Positions 44,687-54,274 of a stretch of 64,000 nucleotides of DNA are shown piece after piece. The notes beneath the pieces were generated by a model. It did not search any database. It saw only the letters and a program-made list of their open reading frames with translations, and was not told the DNA's origin. Positions within the stretch are counted from its first letter, which is position 1, and every line of letters begins with the position of its first letter. Source of the stretch: Paenibacillus chitinolyticus NBRC 15660 (GTDB lineage Bacteria > Bacillota > Bacilli > Paenibacillales > NBRC-103111); the NCBI RefSeq assembly GCF_000739915.1, contig NZ_BBJT01000003.1, positions 310,001 to 374,000 on the forward strand. Direction: 5' to 3'. Made by a program: the position numbers and the translations under genes.

Positions 44687-45610
44687 TTAGCCTTTGACGG
44701 AACCGACCAGAACGCCTTTCACGAAATATTTCTGCAGAAACGGATAAACGAGCAGAATCGGCAGCGTAGCCAGCAGAATCGAGGCCGCTTGAATCGACTG
44801 CGGGGTCGTATTCATGGAAGAATCCAGATTGTTATTCCGCAGAAAATCGCCGGTGGACGAAATGAGCAGTTCTTTCAGGAACAGCTGCATCGGCTTCAAA
44901 CTCGGATTCGTAATGTAAATCATGGCGGCAAAATAATCGTTCCAGAAATACACCGCGAAGAACAGCGCAATCGTAGCCAGAACCGGCAGAGAAAGCGGAA
45001 GCATGATGCTGAACAAAATGCGCAGGTTGCTGGCCCCGTCCATTTTTGCCGATTCCTCGAGGCTTTCGGGCAGCCCTTCGAAATAGTTTTTGATGATGAG
45101 CATGTTATACACGTTCACCATAGCCGGCAGGAAAAGAGCGGGCAGCGTGTTGACCAGATTCAAGTTCTGCATGAGCAGGTACATCGGAATGAGTCCGCCG
45201 CTGAACAGCATCGTGAAGATGAACACCAGCAGCAGCCATTTCCGGCCCCGCAGCCTTGTTTTCGAAAGCGGATATGCCGTAATCGTGGTCAGAAAAAGAC
45301 TGAGCAGGGTGCCGACGACTGTGATTGTGATGGATATTTTAAACGAATTCAGGAACATCTGATCCTGCAGCACATAGGCGTAAGTGCTTAGCTGAAAGCC
45401 GACCGGAAACAGGCTCACCTGCCCGGATATGACAGCGGATTCATCGCTTAGCGATTTGGAAATCAGGTTAAGGAACGGTAGCAGCGTGGCCAGTCCGAAC
45501 AGGATAAATAGGGTGTAATTGATCAGATGGAACAGCTTCTCGGACCAGGTCGTCTGGGGTTTTCTCCGTTTGTGCGGCTTTACGGCAGGCAGGGCTGCGT
45601 CTGTATTCAT
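44687..45610 (-). CDS. sugar ABC transporter permease (LplC/YtcP-like)
   Basis: A 307-residue permease with about six helices, EAA-type loop EESAKMDGASNLRILFSIMLP near residues 190-210, and the closing VLVGSVKG shared with the LplC-like permease of the other importer. It begins 16 bases after its partner permease. No ATPase lies nearby, so a shared one elsewhere is expected. Confidence 0.93.
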   Translation of the reverse strand: MNTDAALPAVKPHKRRKPQTTWSEKLFHLINYTLFILFGLATLLPFLNLISKSLSDESAVISGQVSLFPVGFQLSTYAYVLQDQMFLNSFKISITITVVGTLLSLFLTTITAYPLSKTRLRGRKWLLLVFIFTMLFSGGLIPMYLLMQNLNLVNTLPALFLPAMVNVYNMLIIKNYFEGLPESLEESAKMDGASNLRILFSIMLPLSLPVLATIALFFAVYFWNDYFAAMIYITNPSLKPMQLFLKELLISSTGDFLRNNNLDSSMNTTPQSIQAASILLATLPILLVYPFLQKYFVKGVLVGSVKG

Positions 45611-45626
45611 ATGTGTCTCTTCCTCT

Positions 45627-46583
45627 CTACCAGATTCCGCGCTGCAAATATCTGCGGCTCAAATAATTGCCGGTGATGACAAGCGAGAAGGCGATCACCG
45701 ATTCGAAAAGTCCGACGGCGGTCGTAAAGCTGTAATCCTGGTTGCCCAGACCCATCCTGTACACGAACGTGCCGATCACGTCGGAAACGTTGTAAACCGT
45801 CGGGTTGTACATTACGAGAATTTGTTCCGTGCCCGCTTCGAGAACGGAGCCCAGCCGGAGGATGAACATCAGCAGGATCGTCGGCAAAATTCCGGGCAGC
45901 GTAATGTGCCAGATCTGCTTCAGACGCCCGGCGCCGTCCATTTTGGCGGCTTCGTAAAGCTGGGGATCGATCGTAGAGAAGGCGGCAAGGTACACGATAA
46001 TGCCCCATCCGGTTTCCTTCCAGCCGGCCGACGTGATAAGGACGCTGCGGAATACGCTGCTGTCCATGAAGAAGGCGATCTGTTCCAGCCCGAGGCTCAT
46101 CAGCACTTTGTTGACAAGCCCGCCGTTTGTGGACAGCAGGTCGATGAAAATTCCGCTGACGATGACCCAAGACAGAAAGTGCGGCAGGTAAATGACCGTT
46201 TGGATGGTGCGCTTGAACAGCATGTTTTTCATTTCGTTCATCAGAATGGCGACGACAATGGGAAGCGGAAACAGGATGACGATTTTCAACAGAGAAATAA
46301 TGAGCGTGTTGACGAAAACACCGCCGAACTCCTGCGAGGTAAACAGTTTTTTGAAATGCTCGAGTCCTACCCACGGGCTGGCCGCCATTCCGTCGAAAAT
46401 ATTGAAATCCTTGAACGCGATGACGAGGCCGTACATCGGCGTGTATTTGAACAGTAAAACAAACAAGATACCCGGCACGAGCAGCAGATATAAATCCCAA
46501 TCCTTGCGGATATCCGACCCCAATTGCCTGGAATAACTTTGTTTCGACCGGGAGACGTTTACTTCAGAAGCAGGCTGTCTCAT
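45627..46583 (-). CDS. sugar ABC transporter permease (LplB-like)
   Basis: A 318-residue permease: polar N-terminus of about 30 residues, six helices, EAA loop YEAAKMDGAGRLKQI, and the MYGLVIAFKDF segment typical of LplB proteins. The ATG at 46583 has AAGGGGGG 5 bases upstream; the open frame reaches 46685 without a better site. First gene of the importer, downstream of the sensor-kinase operon on the same strand but separated from it by a strong terminator. Confidence 0.92.
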   Translation of the reverse strand: MRQPASEVNVSRSKQSYSRQLGSDIRKDWDLYLLLVPGILFVLLFKYTPMYGLVIAFKDFNIFDGMAASPWVGLEHFKKLFTSQEFGGVFVNTLIISLLKIVILFPLPIVVAILMNEMKNMLFKRTIQTVIYLPHFLSWVIVSGIFIDLLSTNGGLVNKVLMSLGLEQIAFFMDSSVFRSVLITSAGWKETGWGIIVYLAAFSTIDPQLYEAAKMDGAGRLKQIWHITLPGILPTILLMFILRLGSVLEAGTEQILVMYNPTVYNVSDVIGTFVYRMGLGNQDYSFTTAVGLFESVIAFSLVITGNYLSRRYLQRGIW

Positions 46584-46737
46584 CGAATCCCCCCTTATGC
46601 GCTTTCGCTTTTGTATAGTACTAAGTGTAGAACCTGCGCGAAATCCGTAGTAGAGGACACTCATTACTATTTGTGGTACTTTCATGGCGGGCTGATGCTT
46701 CCCAAGCCGTTAGAGGCCGGCTAAACAGGCAAACAAA

Positions 46738-46775
46738 AAAAAGGCCGTCCGGCCGAAGCCGGGCAACCTTTTTCA
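46738..46775 (-). terminator. strong terminator between the regulator operon and the importer
   Basis: A GC-rich stem of about ten pairs closed by a TTCG loop, extended by A/T pairs and followed by nine T residues on the minus strand. The plus strand also has a short T-run, so it may be bidirectional. Confidence 0.85.
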
Positions 46776-46785
46776 ATCCAAATGC

Positions 46786-47040
46786 TTATATAAAAGCGTG
46801 AAGCAGAACATAGTTCGCCAGAACGAAGAAAAGAACAAGTCTGGCCAGCGAGCCGTAATTTTTAAAGATTCCTTTAAAACCGCGTGTATGGTAGCCGGAC
46901 TGTTGGAGCAAGTACAGCATACCCGCCAGCACGAGGACACCGGTGAGCAGCGCAGCGGCATAAACCCGCTTTCGTTCCTTTGCGGGAATCAACTCGTTCC
47001 ATGCCCGTTTTTTTCTATCCGCATGAAGGAGGGTATTCAT
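46786..47040 (-). CDS. small two-helix membrane protein, unknown
   Basis: An 84-residue basic protein with two predicted helices (about 27-46 and 65-83). The start at 47040 has GGGAG 10 bases upstream; an earlier start at 47076 has none. It follows the YesN-type gene by about 150 bases and ends just before a strong terminator, so it may be the last gene of the regulator operon. I do not recognise a family, and a role linked to the two-component system is only inferred. Confidence 0.6.
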   Translation of the reverse strand: MNTLLHADRKKRAWNELIPAKERKRVYAAALLTGVLVLAGMLYLLQQSGYHTRGFKGIFKNYGSLARLVLFFVLANYVLLHAFI

Positions 47041-47192
47041 CTTCGGCAGCTCCCTGTAGTACGACGTTTTCATCAAGATAACAGGGCGGCCTTAAACGAA
47101 GCTGAACACAAGATTAAAGTTTGCTGAGAGTGCGGGTAAACAAGCATGTCACTGAGGTTCCGCCTGCGATGCCCCGGCAGCTCCCCTGCGTG

Positions 47193-48791
47193 TTACGGCT
47201 TCATTTCGCCCGGAGTAACGCCCCAATATTTGCGGAACACTTTCGTAAAATAGCTGACGTCCCGGTAGCCGACCAGTCTGGCCGCATCGTACACCTTGGC
47301 GCCTTCCAGCAGCGCCGCCTTGGCGCGGTCCATTTTCCGTTCCAATACGTACGTGGAAAACGCGACACCCATTTCCTGCTTAAACAGACGGCTCAAGTAC
47401 GAGGAATTGACATAAAGCCGGTCCGCCACGCTGTGGAGGGTGATGTCGCTTTCGATCTCCTTCTCGACTATAGAAAGGATCGTTTTCACGACCCCGTGGC
47501 TCGTCGTTTTGCGCTGTTCCTGCAGATAGGCCGTGTAATGGAGCACGGAACGCTCCAGCCAGGCACGGATCTGCTGCTTCGTGCTCAGCATCGTGACGTC
47601 CCGGTAGTACGGATAGTCGTCCTTCGCGACATCCCGCACGCTCCAGCCCTGCTTATGAATGAGCCGGATCATAAGGCTCGTCCAGTACATCAGCGCTTCG
47701 TGCATGCCCGCAGCGGTCTCCGTTCCTTCCATCGCCTGATCCCACAGCTCCGAGAGGGTATCCATGGCCTTGTCCTCGTCGCCGGTTTCAAGCGCGATCT
47801 CCAGCGTCTTCTCCAGGCCCGGAGAAAGCGGCACCGATGAGCCGGCCGCCGGCTTGTCCCGGTACGGAACCGCGATGTCGGCACCGTACACGATGCGGTC
47901 CTGCAGCGCCTGGTACGCCTGAGCGTACAGCTTGCTGATCTCCGTGAGGCCGCCGGTCCCTCCGCTGATCCCCGCGCTGCAGGTGACCTTCAGGCATTCC
48001 TTGGCCTGGGAGAGCAGCTTCACGACCGCGGCATGCACGCGTAGCATCACGTCGTTGGGCGAATCGTCCGCCGGCATGGCGAAGAGCACCAGCGTGTACC
48101 CGCTTGCGTCCGTATTCACCCAGCACGAATGCGGCTGGAGAAATTCGCGGGCGACACACTGCAGCGAGAAGCGCAGCAGCGGCATGTCCCCGCTTTTGTA
48201 GCGGGGCTCCCCGGGGCCGAGCGGATCGACGTCGGCTACGGCTACGGCGTACTGCATGCTTTCATCCAGATCGAGCAGATAGTCCCTGCTGATCTTGCGG
48301 ATTTCCCAGAGGGCGTACTTGCCGCCGATCAGGTTTTGGAAAAACGCGCTCTGCAGCTGAGGCAGATGCTCCGACCATTTCTCCTGGAGCTCCGCCTGGC
48401 TGTGCCAGCGCTCCAGTTCCTGCCGGAGCTGTTCGGCCGCGCTCAGAACCGCCTCCAGAATTTCCCCGTCCCCTGCGGGCTTAAGCAGGTACTGGGAAAC
48501 ACCGGCTTCGATCGCTTTCTGGGCGAAGCCGAAATTGTCGTGCCCGCTGAGAATAATCATCTTCACGAAGGCATCCTTCTCGCGCAGCTTGCGGGCCAGC
48601 GTAAGCCCGTCCATCTCCGGCATCTGGACATCGAGCAGCACGATGTCCGGCTTTTTCCGCTCGAACAGAAACAGCGCTTCCGTCCCGCTCGCCGCCTGGG
48701 CAATCACTTCGATTCCGTTCTCTTCCCACGGAATATTGTTTACGAGCGAAGTGCGCAGACGCACTTCATCCTCGACGATCATTACATTCAT
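47193..48791 (-). CDS. YesN-type response regulator (receiver plus AraC)
   Basis: A 532-residue response regulator. The receiver (about 1-120) has phospho-acceptor Asp54 (VLLDVQMPEMDG) and Lys104. A long central region follows, then an AraC DNA-binding domain (about 430-530: SVADRLYVNSSYLSRLFKQE, VYDAARLVGYRDVSYFTKVFRKYWG). The start overlaps the kinase stop as ATGA, showing coupling to it. It probably activates the importer operon at 46.6-43.1 kb in response to an extracellular sugar. Confidence 0.94.
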   Translation of the reverse strand: MNVMIVEDEVRLRTSLVNNIPWEENGIEVIAQAASGTEALFLFERKKPDIVLLDVQMPEMDGLTLARKLREKDAFVKMIILSGHDNFGFAQKAIEAGVSQYLLKPAGDGEILEAVLSAAEQLRQELERWHSQAELQEKWSEHLPQLQSAFFQNLIGGKYALWEIRKISRDYLLDLDESMQYAVAVADVDPLGPGEPRYKSGDMPLLRFSLQCVAREFLQPHSCWVNTDASGYTLVLFAMPADDSPNDVMLRVHAAVVKLLSQAKECLKVTCSAGISGGTGGLTEISKLYAQAYQALQDRIVYGADIAVPYRDKPAAGSSVPLSPGLEKTLEIALETGDEDKAMDTLSELWDQAMEGTETAAGMHEALMYWTSLMIRLIHKQGWSVRDVAKDDYPYYRDVTMLSTKQQIRAWLERSVLHYTAYLQEQRKTTSHGVVKTILSIVEKEIESDITLHSVADRLYVNSSYLSRLFKQEMGVAFSTYVLERKMDRAKAALLEGAKVYDAARLVGYRDVSYFTKVFRKYWGVTPGEMKP

Positions 48792-50629
48792 GTTCCCGTC
48801 TCCTCCTTGTAGTCGATCATGCTGTCCGCACCGGGACTGAAATCTTCTCTGCAGCGGACCAGGGGAAGTTTAAGCGCCGTGCAGGTGCCTCCGCCTTCCG
48901 CGCTGTCGATGCTGAGCTCCGCGCTTCCGCCGTAATACAGCTTGATCCGGGACACGACGTTCCTGAGCCCGAACAGATCGTCCACGCCTTCCTCATCCAG
49001 CGAGTATAGCTTACCCTTGCGCCTGTGCAGCTTGCCCAGCTCCTCCTGGATATAGGCCAGCCGCTCCTGCGGGATGCCGCTTCCGTTGTCCTTCACTTCC
49101 AACACAAGAAACCCTTCCTCCAGCCGGGAGGAAACAACGAGGCGGCCCCCGTCTTCTTTACCGTCCATACCGTGGAGAATGGCGTTCTCCACCAGCGGCT
49201 GGAGCAGCAGCTTGAGAAGCGGGACCCCTTTCGTCGCCTCTTCTATCCGGTACTGCACCTCGAAGTTTTCGAGAAACCGGATCTGCTGAATCCGGATATA
49301 GTAATGCAGGTGCGCAAAGCTTTCTTCCACCGAAAAAACTTCGCGGCCTTTGTTCAGGCTGAGCCGGAAAAACCGCGACAAATTCAGAACCATTTCACTG
49401 ATTTCGTCCGCCTCGTAGTTTTTGGCCGTCCAGTAGATGGAATCAAGCGTATTGTACAGGAAATGGGGATTGATCTGCGACTGCAAAAATTTCAGCTCCG
49501 TCTTGGCCAGCCTCAGCTCCTGCTCGTAATGATCCTCGATCAGATGCTTCTGCTGCTGAGCCATCTGGTTGAACGCTTCCGTCAAATAACCGAATTCGTC
49601 CCTGCGCCTGTTTTCCAGCTGGATGCTCAGCTTGCCGCTGCCGAGCCGCTTGATCCCGTGCGAGAGCTTCTGAAGCGGCGATGCGATGCCCGTGTAGACG
49701 ATCCAGGAAATCCATAGCGCGAGCAAAATACTGATCGTAATAATGCCGTACGTATACAGCTTGACCTGCTCCGTTTTGCTGTATAACTCGCTCTTCGGCT
49801 GCATCATCGTCAGCTTCCAATTGGACGTGTTGGATGTAATCGTGACCGACAGCATGTCCGGTTCGGAGGGCAGGTATTTGTCCCGGGTCTCCCCTTCCTG
49901 GCTGATCCCCGCGATCAGGTTGTTGTTGGCGTTGGTCAGATAGATCTTAGTCTGTGGTGAAGGAAGCAGCGGCTTGATGAGATTGAGCAGCCGCGTTTTG
50001 TTCAGTGTGACAAGCAGTACGTTCTGCTCCCGCAGAGGGTTGTACAGGTCCATCGAGCGGACCAGGGTCACGCTGTCCGAATTCATCAACTCTCCGAAGG
50101 TGGTGCTCCCGTATATGATTTCGCCGGGCAGCATATACAGGATACCCGTGCCGTTTCGGAGCGTCATGCTGTGCATAAACTCCTGCTGGCTCTTATCCAG
50201 GTCTCTCGGGCCGTAATTCGTGGAAAACATCCTGGTGGACGGATAATGGTAAATGGAAATCTGGGCGGCAATGTGATTGATGGAGTTCATGTTAGCCAAC
50301 TGCTTCATCATTTGCGAAAAGTCCATCACGTATCGGGGAGTCAGCTCCCTGCCGTTGCGCGACAAAGTGCCGATCAGCTCTGAGTCCGTCGAGATCAGTG
50401 TCGACAGCTCCTCGACGCTCTGCAGCGTCAAATCGATGTAGTCCATCGCGGAATTCAAAGCCAGCCGTGATCTTTCCGCAGCCTGCTCGACGAGAATCTG
50501 CTGGGAACGCTCATTGGCGAAGAGACTCACCAGCACGAGCGGCAGCAGAATGAGCAGAAAGTAGCAGGTCAGCCGGACTTGTATATTCCGCTGAAACTTG
50601 TCCCGCAACCATCGCAGCGTCTTCCTCAT
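48788..50629 (-). CDS. YesM-type sensor histidine kinase
   Basis: A 613-residue membrane kinase: helix 1 (about 20-41), an extracellular sensor domain, helix 2 (about 290-312), HAMP, a His_kinase domain with the phospho-acceptor in QINPHFLYNTLDS (near residue 390) and a C-terminal ATPase domain (LLQPLVENAILHG, VKDNGSGIP). Its start overlaps the stop of the upstream binding-protein gene (ATGA) and its stop overlaps the response regulator start, so all three are translated together. Confidence 0.95.
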   Translation of the reverse strand: MRKTLRWLRDKFQRNIQVRLTCYFLLILLPLVLVSLFANERSQQILVEQAAERSRLALNSAMDYIDLTLQSVEELSTLISTDSELIGTLSRNGRELTPRYVMDFSQMMKQLANMNSINHIAAQISIYHYPSTRMFSTNYGPRDLDKSQQEFMHSMTLRNGTGILYMLPGEIIYGSTTFGELMNSDSVTLVRSMDLYNPLREQNVLLVTLNKTRLLNLIKPLLPSPQTKIYLTNANNNLIAGISQEGETRDKYLPSEPDMLSVTITSNTSNWKLTMMQPKSELYSKTEQVKLYTYGIITISILLALWISWIVYTGIASPLQKLSHGIKRLGSGKLSIQLENRRRDEFGYLTEAFNQMAQQQKHLIEDHYEQELRLAKTELKFLQSQINPHFLYNTLDSIYWTAKNYEADEISEMVLNLSRFFRLSLNKGREVFSVEESFAHLHYYIRIQQIRFLENFEVQYRIEEATKGVPLLKLLLQPLVENAILHGMDGKEDGGRLVVSSRLEEGFLVLEVKDNGSGIPQERLAYIQEELGKLHRRKGKLYSLDEEGVDDLFGLRNVVSRIKLYYGGSAELSIDSAEGGGTCTALKLPLVRCREDFSPGADSMIDYKEETGT

Positions 50630-52218
50630 CGCGCACCCTGCGGGATGCCCTGCTTCTTATACCACTCGTTCACTTCCCGGGTCATGTCATCTCCGCCTTC
50701 TTTCCTCCACCGTTCCACAGCCATTTCGAACGAGTCCAAAGGCTCGACGCCCACAATGATACGAACGAAATGCTCCATGAGTTCTTTCCCCTTGATGTTG
50801 TAGTATTTGCTCATCGACGGGGTCGGCGAGCCGTAGAAGGCGTTCGGGATGAGATGGCCTTCAATTCGCTTTAAGTTGTCGTATAAATGAAAATCGCCCA
50901 GAGCATCGAGCCGTATTTTCGAGGTCTCTTTGTCTTGAACATCCTCCATCGCCTGATAGATGCCACGATACAAATGCTTGTTGTGTTCCTCGAAGTTGAT
51001 CACCATCTTCCCGTTCTGCATCGACCAAATTTCGTTTTCGAAACCCAGTTTAAGTGTCTTGTAGCCGTCGCCCGCAATGAAATTTAAGTACCGGATTACG
51101 CCCTCGGGATTGGCACTCCCTACCGGAATCACGTTATACGAACGGACGAGGTTGGTCGCGTAGACGCCGCTGTGCCCTTCCGGACCCCTGGGGAATTCCA
51201 GCGGAATCCAGACGGCGCGGGGGTCTTTCTGCATATTGGCGGCAATCGGCCCCCGCGTATCGTACCAAGCGGCGGAGAACAGGCCGACCTTGCCGTTCTT
51301 GATTTTGTCCATCATGCTTGGATTGCGGTTCAGCGGAAACTCGGGGTCCAGCAGCTTTTCGCGGTACAGCTTGCGCAGAAAAGCGAGCGCTTCTTTCGTC
51401 TCCGGCAGCGTACTCGTGTAAGCAAGCTCCCCGTAGCGGTCCGCCCACTGATCGAGCTGCACGCCGAACGCTCCGAAGAAAGGCGCGGAACGGACCAGAG
51501 ACTCGCCGAACGTCAGCCCGATCGTGTCGTTAATCCCGTTGCCGTCCGGGTCGTCCAGCGTAAAAGCGCGGATCACTTTGTAGTAATCGTCCAAGGTGAC
51601 GGGCGGAGCGAGTCCGAGACGGTCCAGCCAGTCTTTGCGCACGTACATCAGCTCCAGCCCTTTCACTTCGTTCAGACTCGGAACCGCGTAAATTTTGCCG
51701 TCGACGGTGACCTGATCCCAGGCTTCTTTCGGAATCTTCTCCTTGAGGTCTTTGCCGTAGCGGTCGATCAGCTCGTCCAGCGGCATCAGTTTGTTCTGTC
51801 TGGCGTTATCGTTCATCCATACTTTATCGGAATAATTAATAAGATCCGGCGTGTTGCCCGAAGCCATGATGACGTTCAGCTTTTCGGGATACACATCCTG
51901 CGGCGGCAGGGTCACCTTAATGTTCAGTCCGGTGTTTTTTTCAATATAGCGCAGATAAGGATTGTTATTCTCGTCCAGCCCCTGGGGAAAGCTCATCCCG
52001 ATCGCGTTCGTCACAATCGAGATGGAATCGGCGGGAGATGCGGAACCGGTCGGAATAAATCCGCCTCCGGCCGTCTCCGGCGAATGTTCACAACCTGCGG
52101 AAGCGGCGGCCAGCGCCCCCAGGAGGAGCGAACTTCTCAGCAAAGCAAGCGGACGAAGCGAACGGTTGCCGAGTCGGCTCGATATGAACATCCGCTGTCT
52201 CACTCTGCCTGCAAGCAT
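50626..52218 (-). CDS. substrate-binding lipoprotein coupled to the YesM/YesN system
   Basis: A 530-residue family-1 solute-binding protein with a lipobox ending SAGC near residue 43, then binding-protein features (NTGLNIKVTLPPQDVYPEKLN, VYATNLVRSYNVIPVG). There is no permease beside it. It overlaps the SGNH gene by 19 bases and the kinase by four. It may present a ligand to the YesM sensor or serve the importer downstream. Start at 52218 or, shorter, at 52191; neither has a strong ribosome binding site, which fits coupled translation. Confidence 0.88.
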   Translation of the reverse strand: MLAGRVRQRMFISSRLGNRSLRPLALLRSSLLLGALAAASAGCEHSPETAGGGFIPTGSASPADSISIVTNAIGMSFPQGLDENNNPYLRYIEKNTGLNIKVTLPPQDVYPEKLNVIMASGNTPDLINYSDKVWMNDNARQNKLMPLDELIDRYGKDLKEKIPKEAWDQVTVDGKIYAVPSLNEVKGLELMYVRKDWLDRLGLAPPVTLDDYYKVIRAFTLDDPDGNGINDTIGLTFGESLVRSAPFFGAFGVQLDQWADRYGELAYTSTLPETKEALAFLRKLYREKLLDPEFPLNRNPSMMDKIKNGKVGLFSAAWYDTRGPIAANMQKDPRAVWIPLEFPRGPEGHSGVYATNLVRSYNVIPVGSANPEGVIRYLNFIAGDGYKTLKLGFENEIWSMQNGKMVINFEEHNKHLYRGIYQAMEDVQDKETSKIRLDALGDFHLYDNLKRIEGHLIPNAFYGSPTPSMSKYYNIKGKELMEHFVRIIVGVEPLDSFEMAVERWRKEGGDDMTREVNEWYKKQGIPQGAR

Positions 52219-53315
52219 CGGTTAAATACCTGGAGAAGTCCGTCCGCCATCCGTTTAAAACCGAGATCGGTCGGGTGAATCCCGTCCACCGTACACTCGT
52301 CCCCGTCTTCCCCGAGAAGCGCCGATCCGTCGAAGAACGTGATGAACGAGTCTCCCTTCGCGATCCGGTCTTCTACGGTCTGTCGCTGTATAACCCGCCG
52401 GTCGTCCAGCTTCTTGCGGACAGCCGGGTCAAACCCGGCAGCGGCGAACTCGATGCAGGAGAGAACGAGAATCGGAACTTCGGGGTGCTTTTCCCGGTAC
52501 AAATCGATAAAAACCGGCAGTGTGGCCCGGATACTCTCCGGCTCGCCCGTGTTGGCCTCATAATCGAGGACCAGCAGAGCGGGATTCCCGATCTCGCGGA
52601 TGACCTCGGCTACTTCCGGCTCGCCTTTGCCGCTGCCCGAAAAACCGAGATTGATAAACTCCCGGTTGATTTGCCGGCTCAAAATGCCCGGATAGCTCAT
52701 GCCCGGCCGGTTCGCGCAGCCGCCCTGGGTAATCGAGGTGCCGTAGATGATTATCCTGCCCGGACTTTCATAGGGAAGCGGTTCCGCTACACGGGCATCC
52801 TCGTCCGTTCCGATCCAGACCTCCTCGACCCCTTGGTAGAGAGGGAAATTCAGCGTGATATGCCGCATCCGCTTCTCCCCGAACCGGTAGAGCCGGGACG
52901 TGTACTCGCTGTCTCCCGGCTTAAAGGAAGCGGTTGCAACATATCGCTGATTGCCCGGTTCCCCGATGTAGCAGTCGAACCCGCACTGGCCCAGTGCCGT
53001 CATATGAGGCATGGCGGCATGACCGCCGAGCCGGACGCGGACGGACAACTGCGCCGTATCGCTACTAAAGCGGATCTGCCCGCCCGCCGTGCAATCCGCG
53101 AGCCGGTCGACCGCCTCGGGCAGCTTGCGGTCCGGACGTACGGGCAGTCTCCGGTACCGGCCTTCCGTCTTCAGCCACGGAAACCCCGTAACCGTAAACG
53201 GAGCCCGGCGCGGATCATGCCACACGGCTGCCTCATCGGCCATTGTATCCGTTTGTAAGTTCTTGTCGTACCGGGCGATATCTATTTTTCCCGCTTGCTT
53301 CACTTCCACTTCCAT
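52200..53315 (-). CDS. SGNH/GDSL-family hydrolase (probable carbohydrate esterase)
   Basis: A 371-residue hydrolase with an N-terminal beta-sandwich (about 40-165) and an SGNH domain. Block I is IIYGTSITQGG (Ser near 195), then NLGFSGSGKG, and DGIHPTDLG supplies the catalytic Asp and His. No signal peptide is seen, so it is probably cytosolic and may deacetylate an imported oligosaccharide. First gene of the operon leading to the binding protein and two-component system. The start region has several ATG/GTG codons close to GGGGGAG, so the exact start is uncertain by a few codons. Confidence 0.88.
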   Translation of the reverse strand: MEVEVKQAGKIDIARYDKNLQTDTMADEAAVWHDPRRAPFTVTGFPWLKTEGRYRRLPVRPDRKLPEAVDRLADCTAGGQIRFSSDTAQLSVRVRLGGHAAMPHMTALGQCGFDCYIGEPGNQRYVATASFKPGDSEYTSRLYRFGEKRMRHITLNFPLYQGVEEVWIGTDEDARVAEPLPYESPGRIIIYGTSITQGGCANRPGMSYPGILSRQINREFINLGFSGSGKGEPEVAEVIREIGNPALLVLDYEANTGEPESIRATLPVFIDLYREKHPEVPILVLSCIEFAAAGFDPAVRKKLDDRRVIQRQTVEDRIAKGDSFITFFDGSALLGEDGDECTVDGIHPTDLGFKRMADGLLQVFNRCLQAE

Positions 53316-53507
53316 CACTCCCCCGTTTGATTGAAAGGTCTTTCTCTAAACTTACCTTTGACTTTCCCAACGTGTAAAGAGGTTTTTGCAAATCTCGTTC
53401 CATTCAAGAAATTCTTGCCCCATTACGGAAAAAGGACTCCAGTCCCTTCATGCTCTTGCTTTCCACGAGTTCGCGGATAATGTGGTCGCTGTATGGGACA
53501 GAAAAAA

Positions 53508-53534
53508 CAGGATGAGGTCCCGGTCCCCATCCTG
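53508..53534 (-). terminator. intrinsic terminator after the GNAT gene
   Basis: Stem CAGGATG with CATCCTG plus an inner GG/CC, followed by TTTTTT on the minus strand, 16 bases after the stop codon. Confidence 0.75.
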
Positions 53535-53549
53535 CGCCGCAAAAAAGTA

Positions 53550-54095
53550 TTATTCGTTAAATCTCCCCATCATGAGGGTGTTGTAATAGCTGCCGTCCGA
53601 AAGAATTTTGTCCTTTTTCAGGACCCCTTCGATTTCAAAACCAAGCTTACGATAGAGCTGTGCCGCTTTCTCGTTCGTTTCCAGCACCGTCAGGGTCATT
53701 TTCTTGATCCCGTTGGAATCGGCCCAATCGATGGATGTCTTTAATAGATTTTTTCCGATGCCGCGCCCCCAGAACTCCTTGAGCACGCCTACCCCGAATT
53801 CGACTTTGTGGGAGAAGCGGATCAGCTGATTTCCTTCGCATCTGGAAAAGGCGACAATCCGGTCCTCCACGGCCGCGACCAGAAACAAGTTTCTCGGGCT
53901 GTCCGAATCCGCTTGAATCAGCCGCTCAAAGCCGGGCGTGTCGATGAACGCCTCCCCCTGTTCCCGGTCCATATTTTCGGTTTCTCCGTCGATTTGCACT
54001 CTTAGCCGGGACAACTGCTCCGCATCTCGGAGGGCTGCTGACCGGATCGTATACGATAACCCGTTCACGTTAAAGGGTCGTTCGGCGATAATCAT
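53550..54095 (-). CDS. GNAT-family N-acetyltransferase
   Basis: A 181-residue acetyltransferase. Motif A is VLKEFWGRGIGKNLL (acetyl-CoA pyrophosphate loop, near 110-125), followed by LTVLETNEKAAQLYRKLGFE, the standard GNAT end. The start at 54095 has GGAG 6 bases upstream. The substrate is unknown; the closest pattern is that of general YhhY/RimI-type enzymes. Monocistronic, with its own terminator. Confidence 0.9.
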   Translation of the reverse strand: MIIAERPFNVNGLSYTIRSAALRDAEQLSRLRVQIDGETENMDREQGEAFIDTPGFERLIQADSDSPRNLFLVAAVEDRIVAFSRCEGNQLIRFSHKVEFGVGVLKEFWGRGIGKNLLKTSIDWADSNGIKKMTLTVLETNEKAAQLYRKLGFEIEGVLKKDKILSDGSYYNTLMMGRFNE

Positions 54096-54274
54096 GGCGA
54101 TCTCCAATCATCCTGTTTTCTGAAAAATAAACTTTCGATAAAGATAGTTTATCACATCTCTTTCCAGTCAGGCGACGGGTGGGCCGGATGTTTTTATAAA
54201 TAAGCTGCAAGATTCCGTACCGTGTAAGGAGAAAAGGAAAACCGCTCATGCTCATGAGGAATTGCCGGGTCCGG

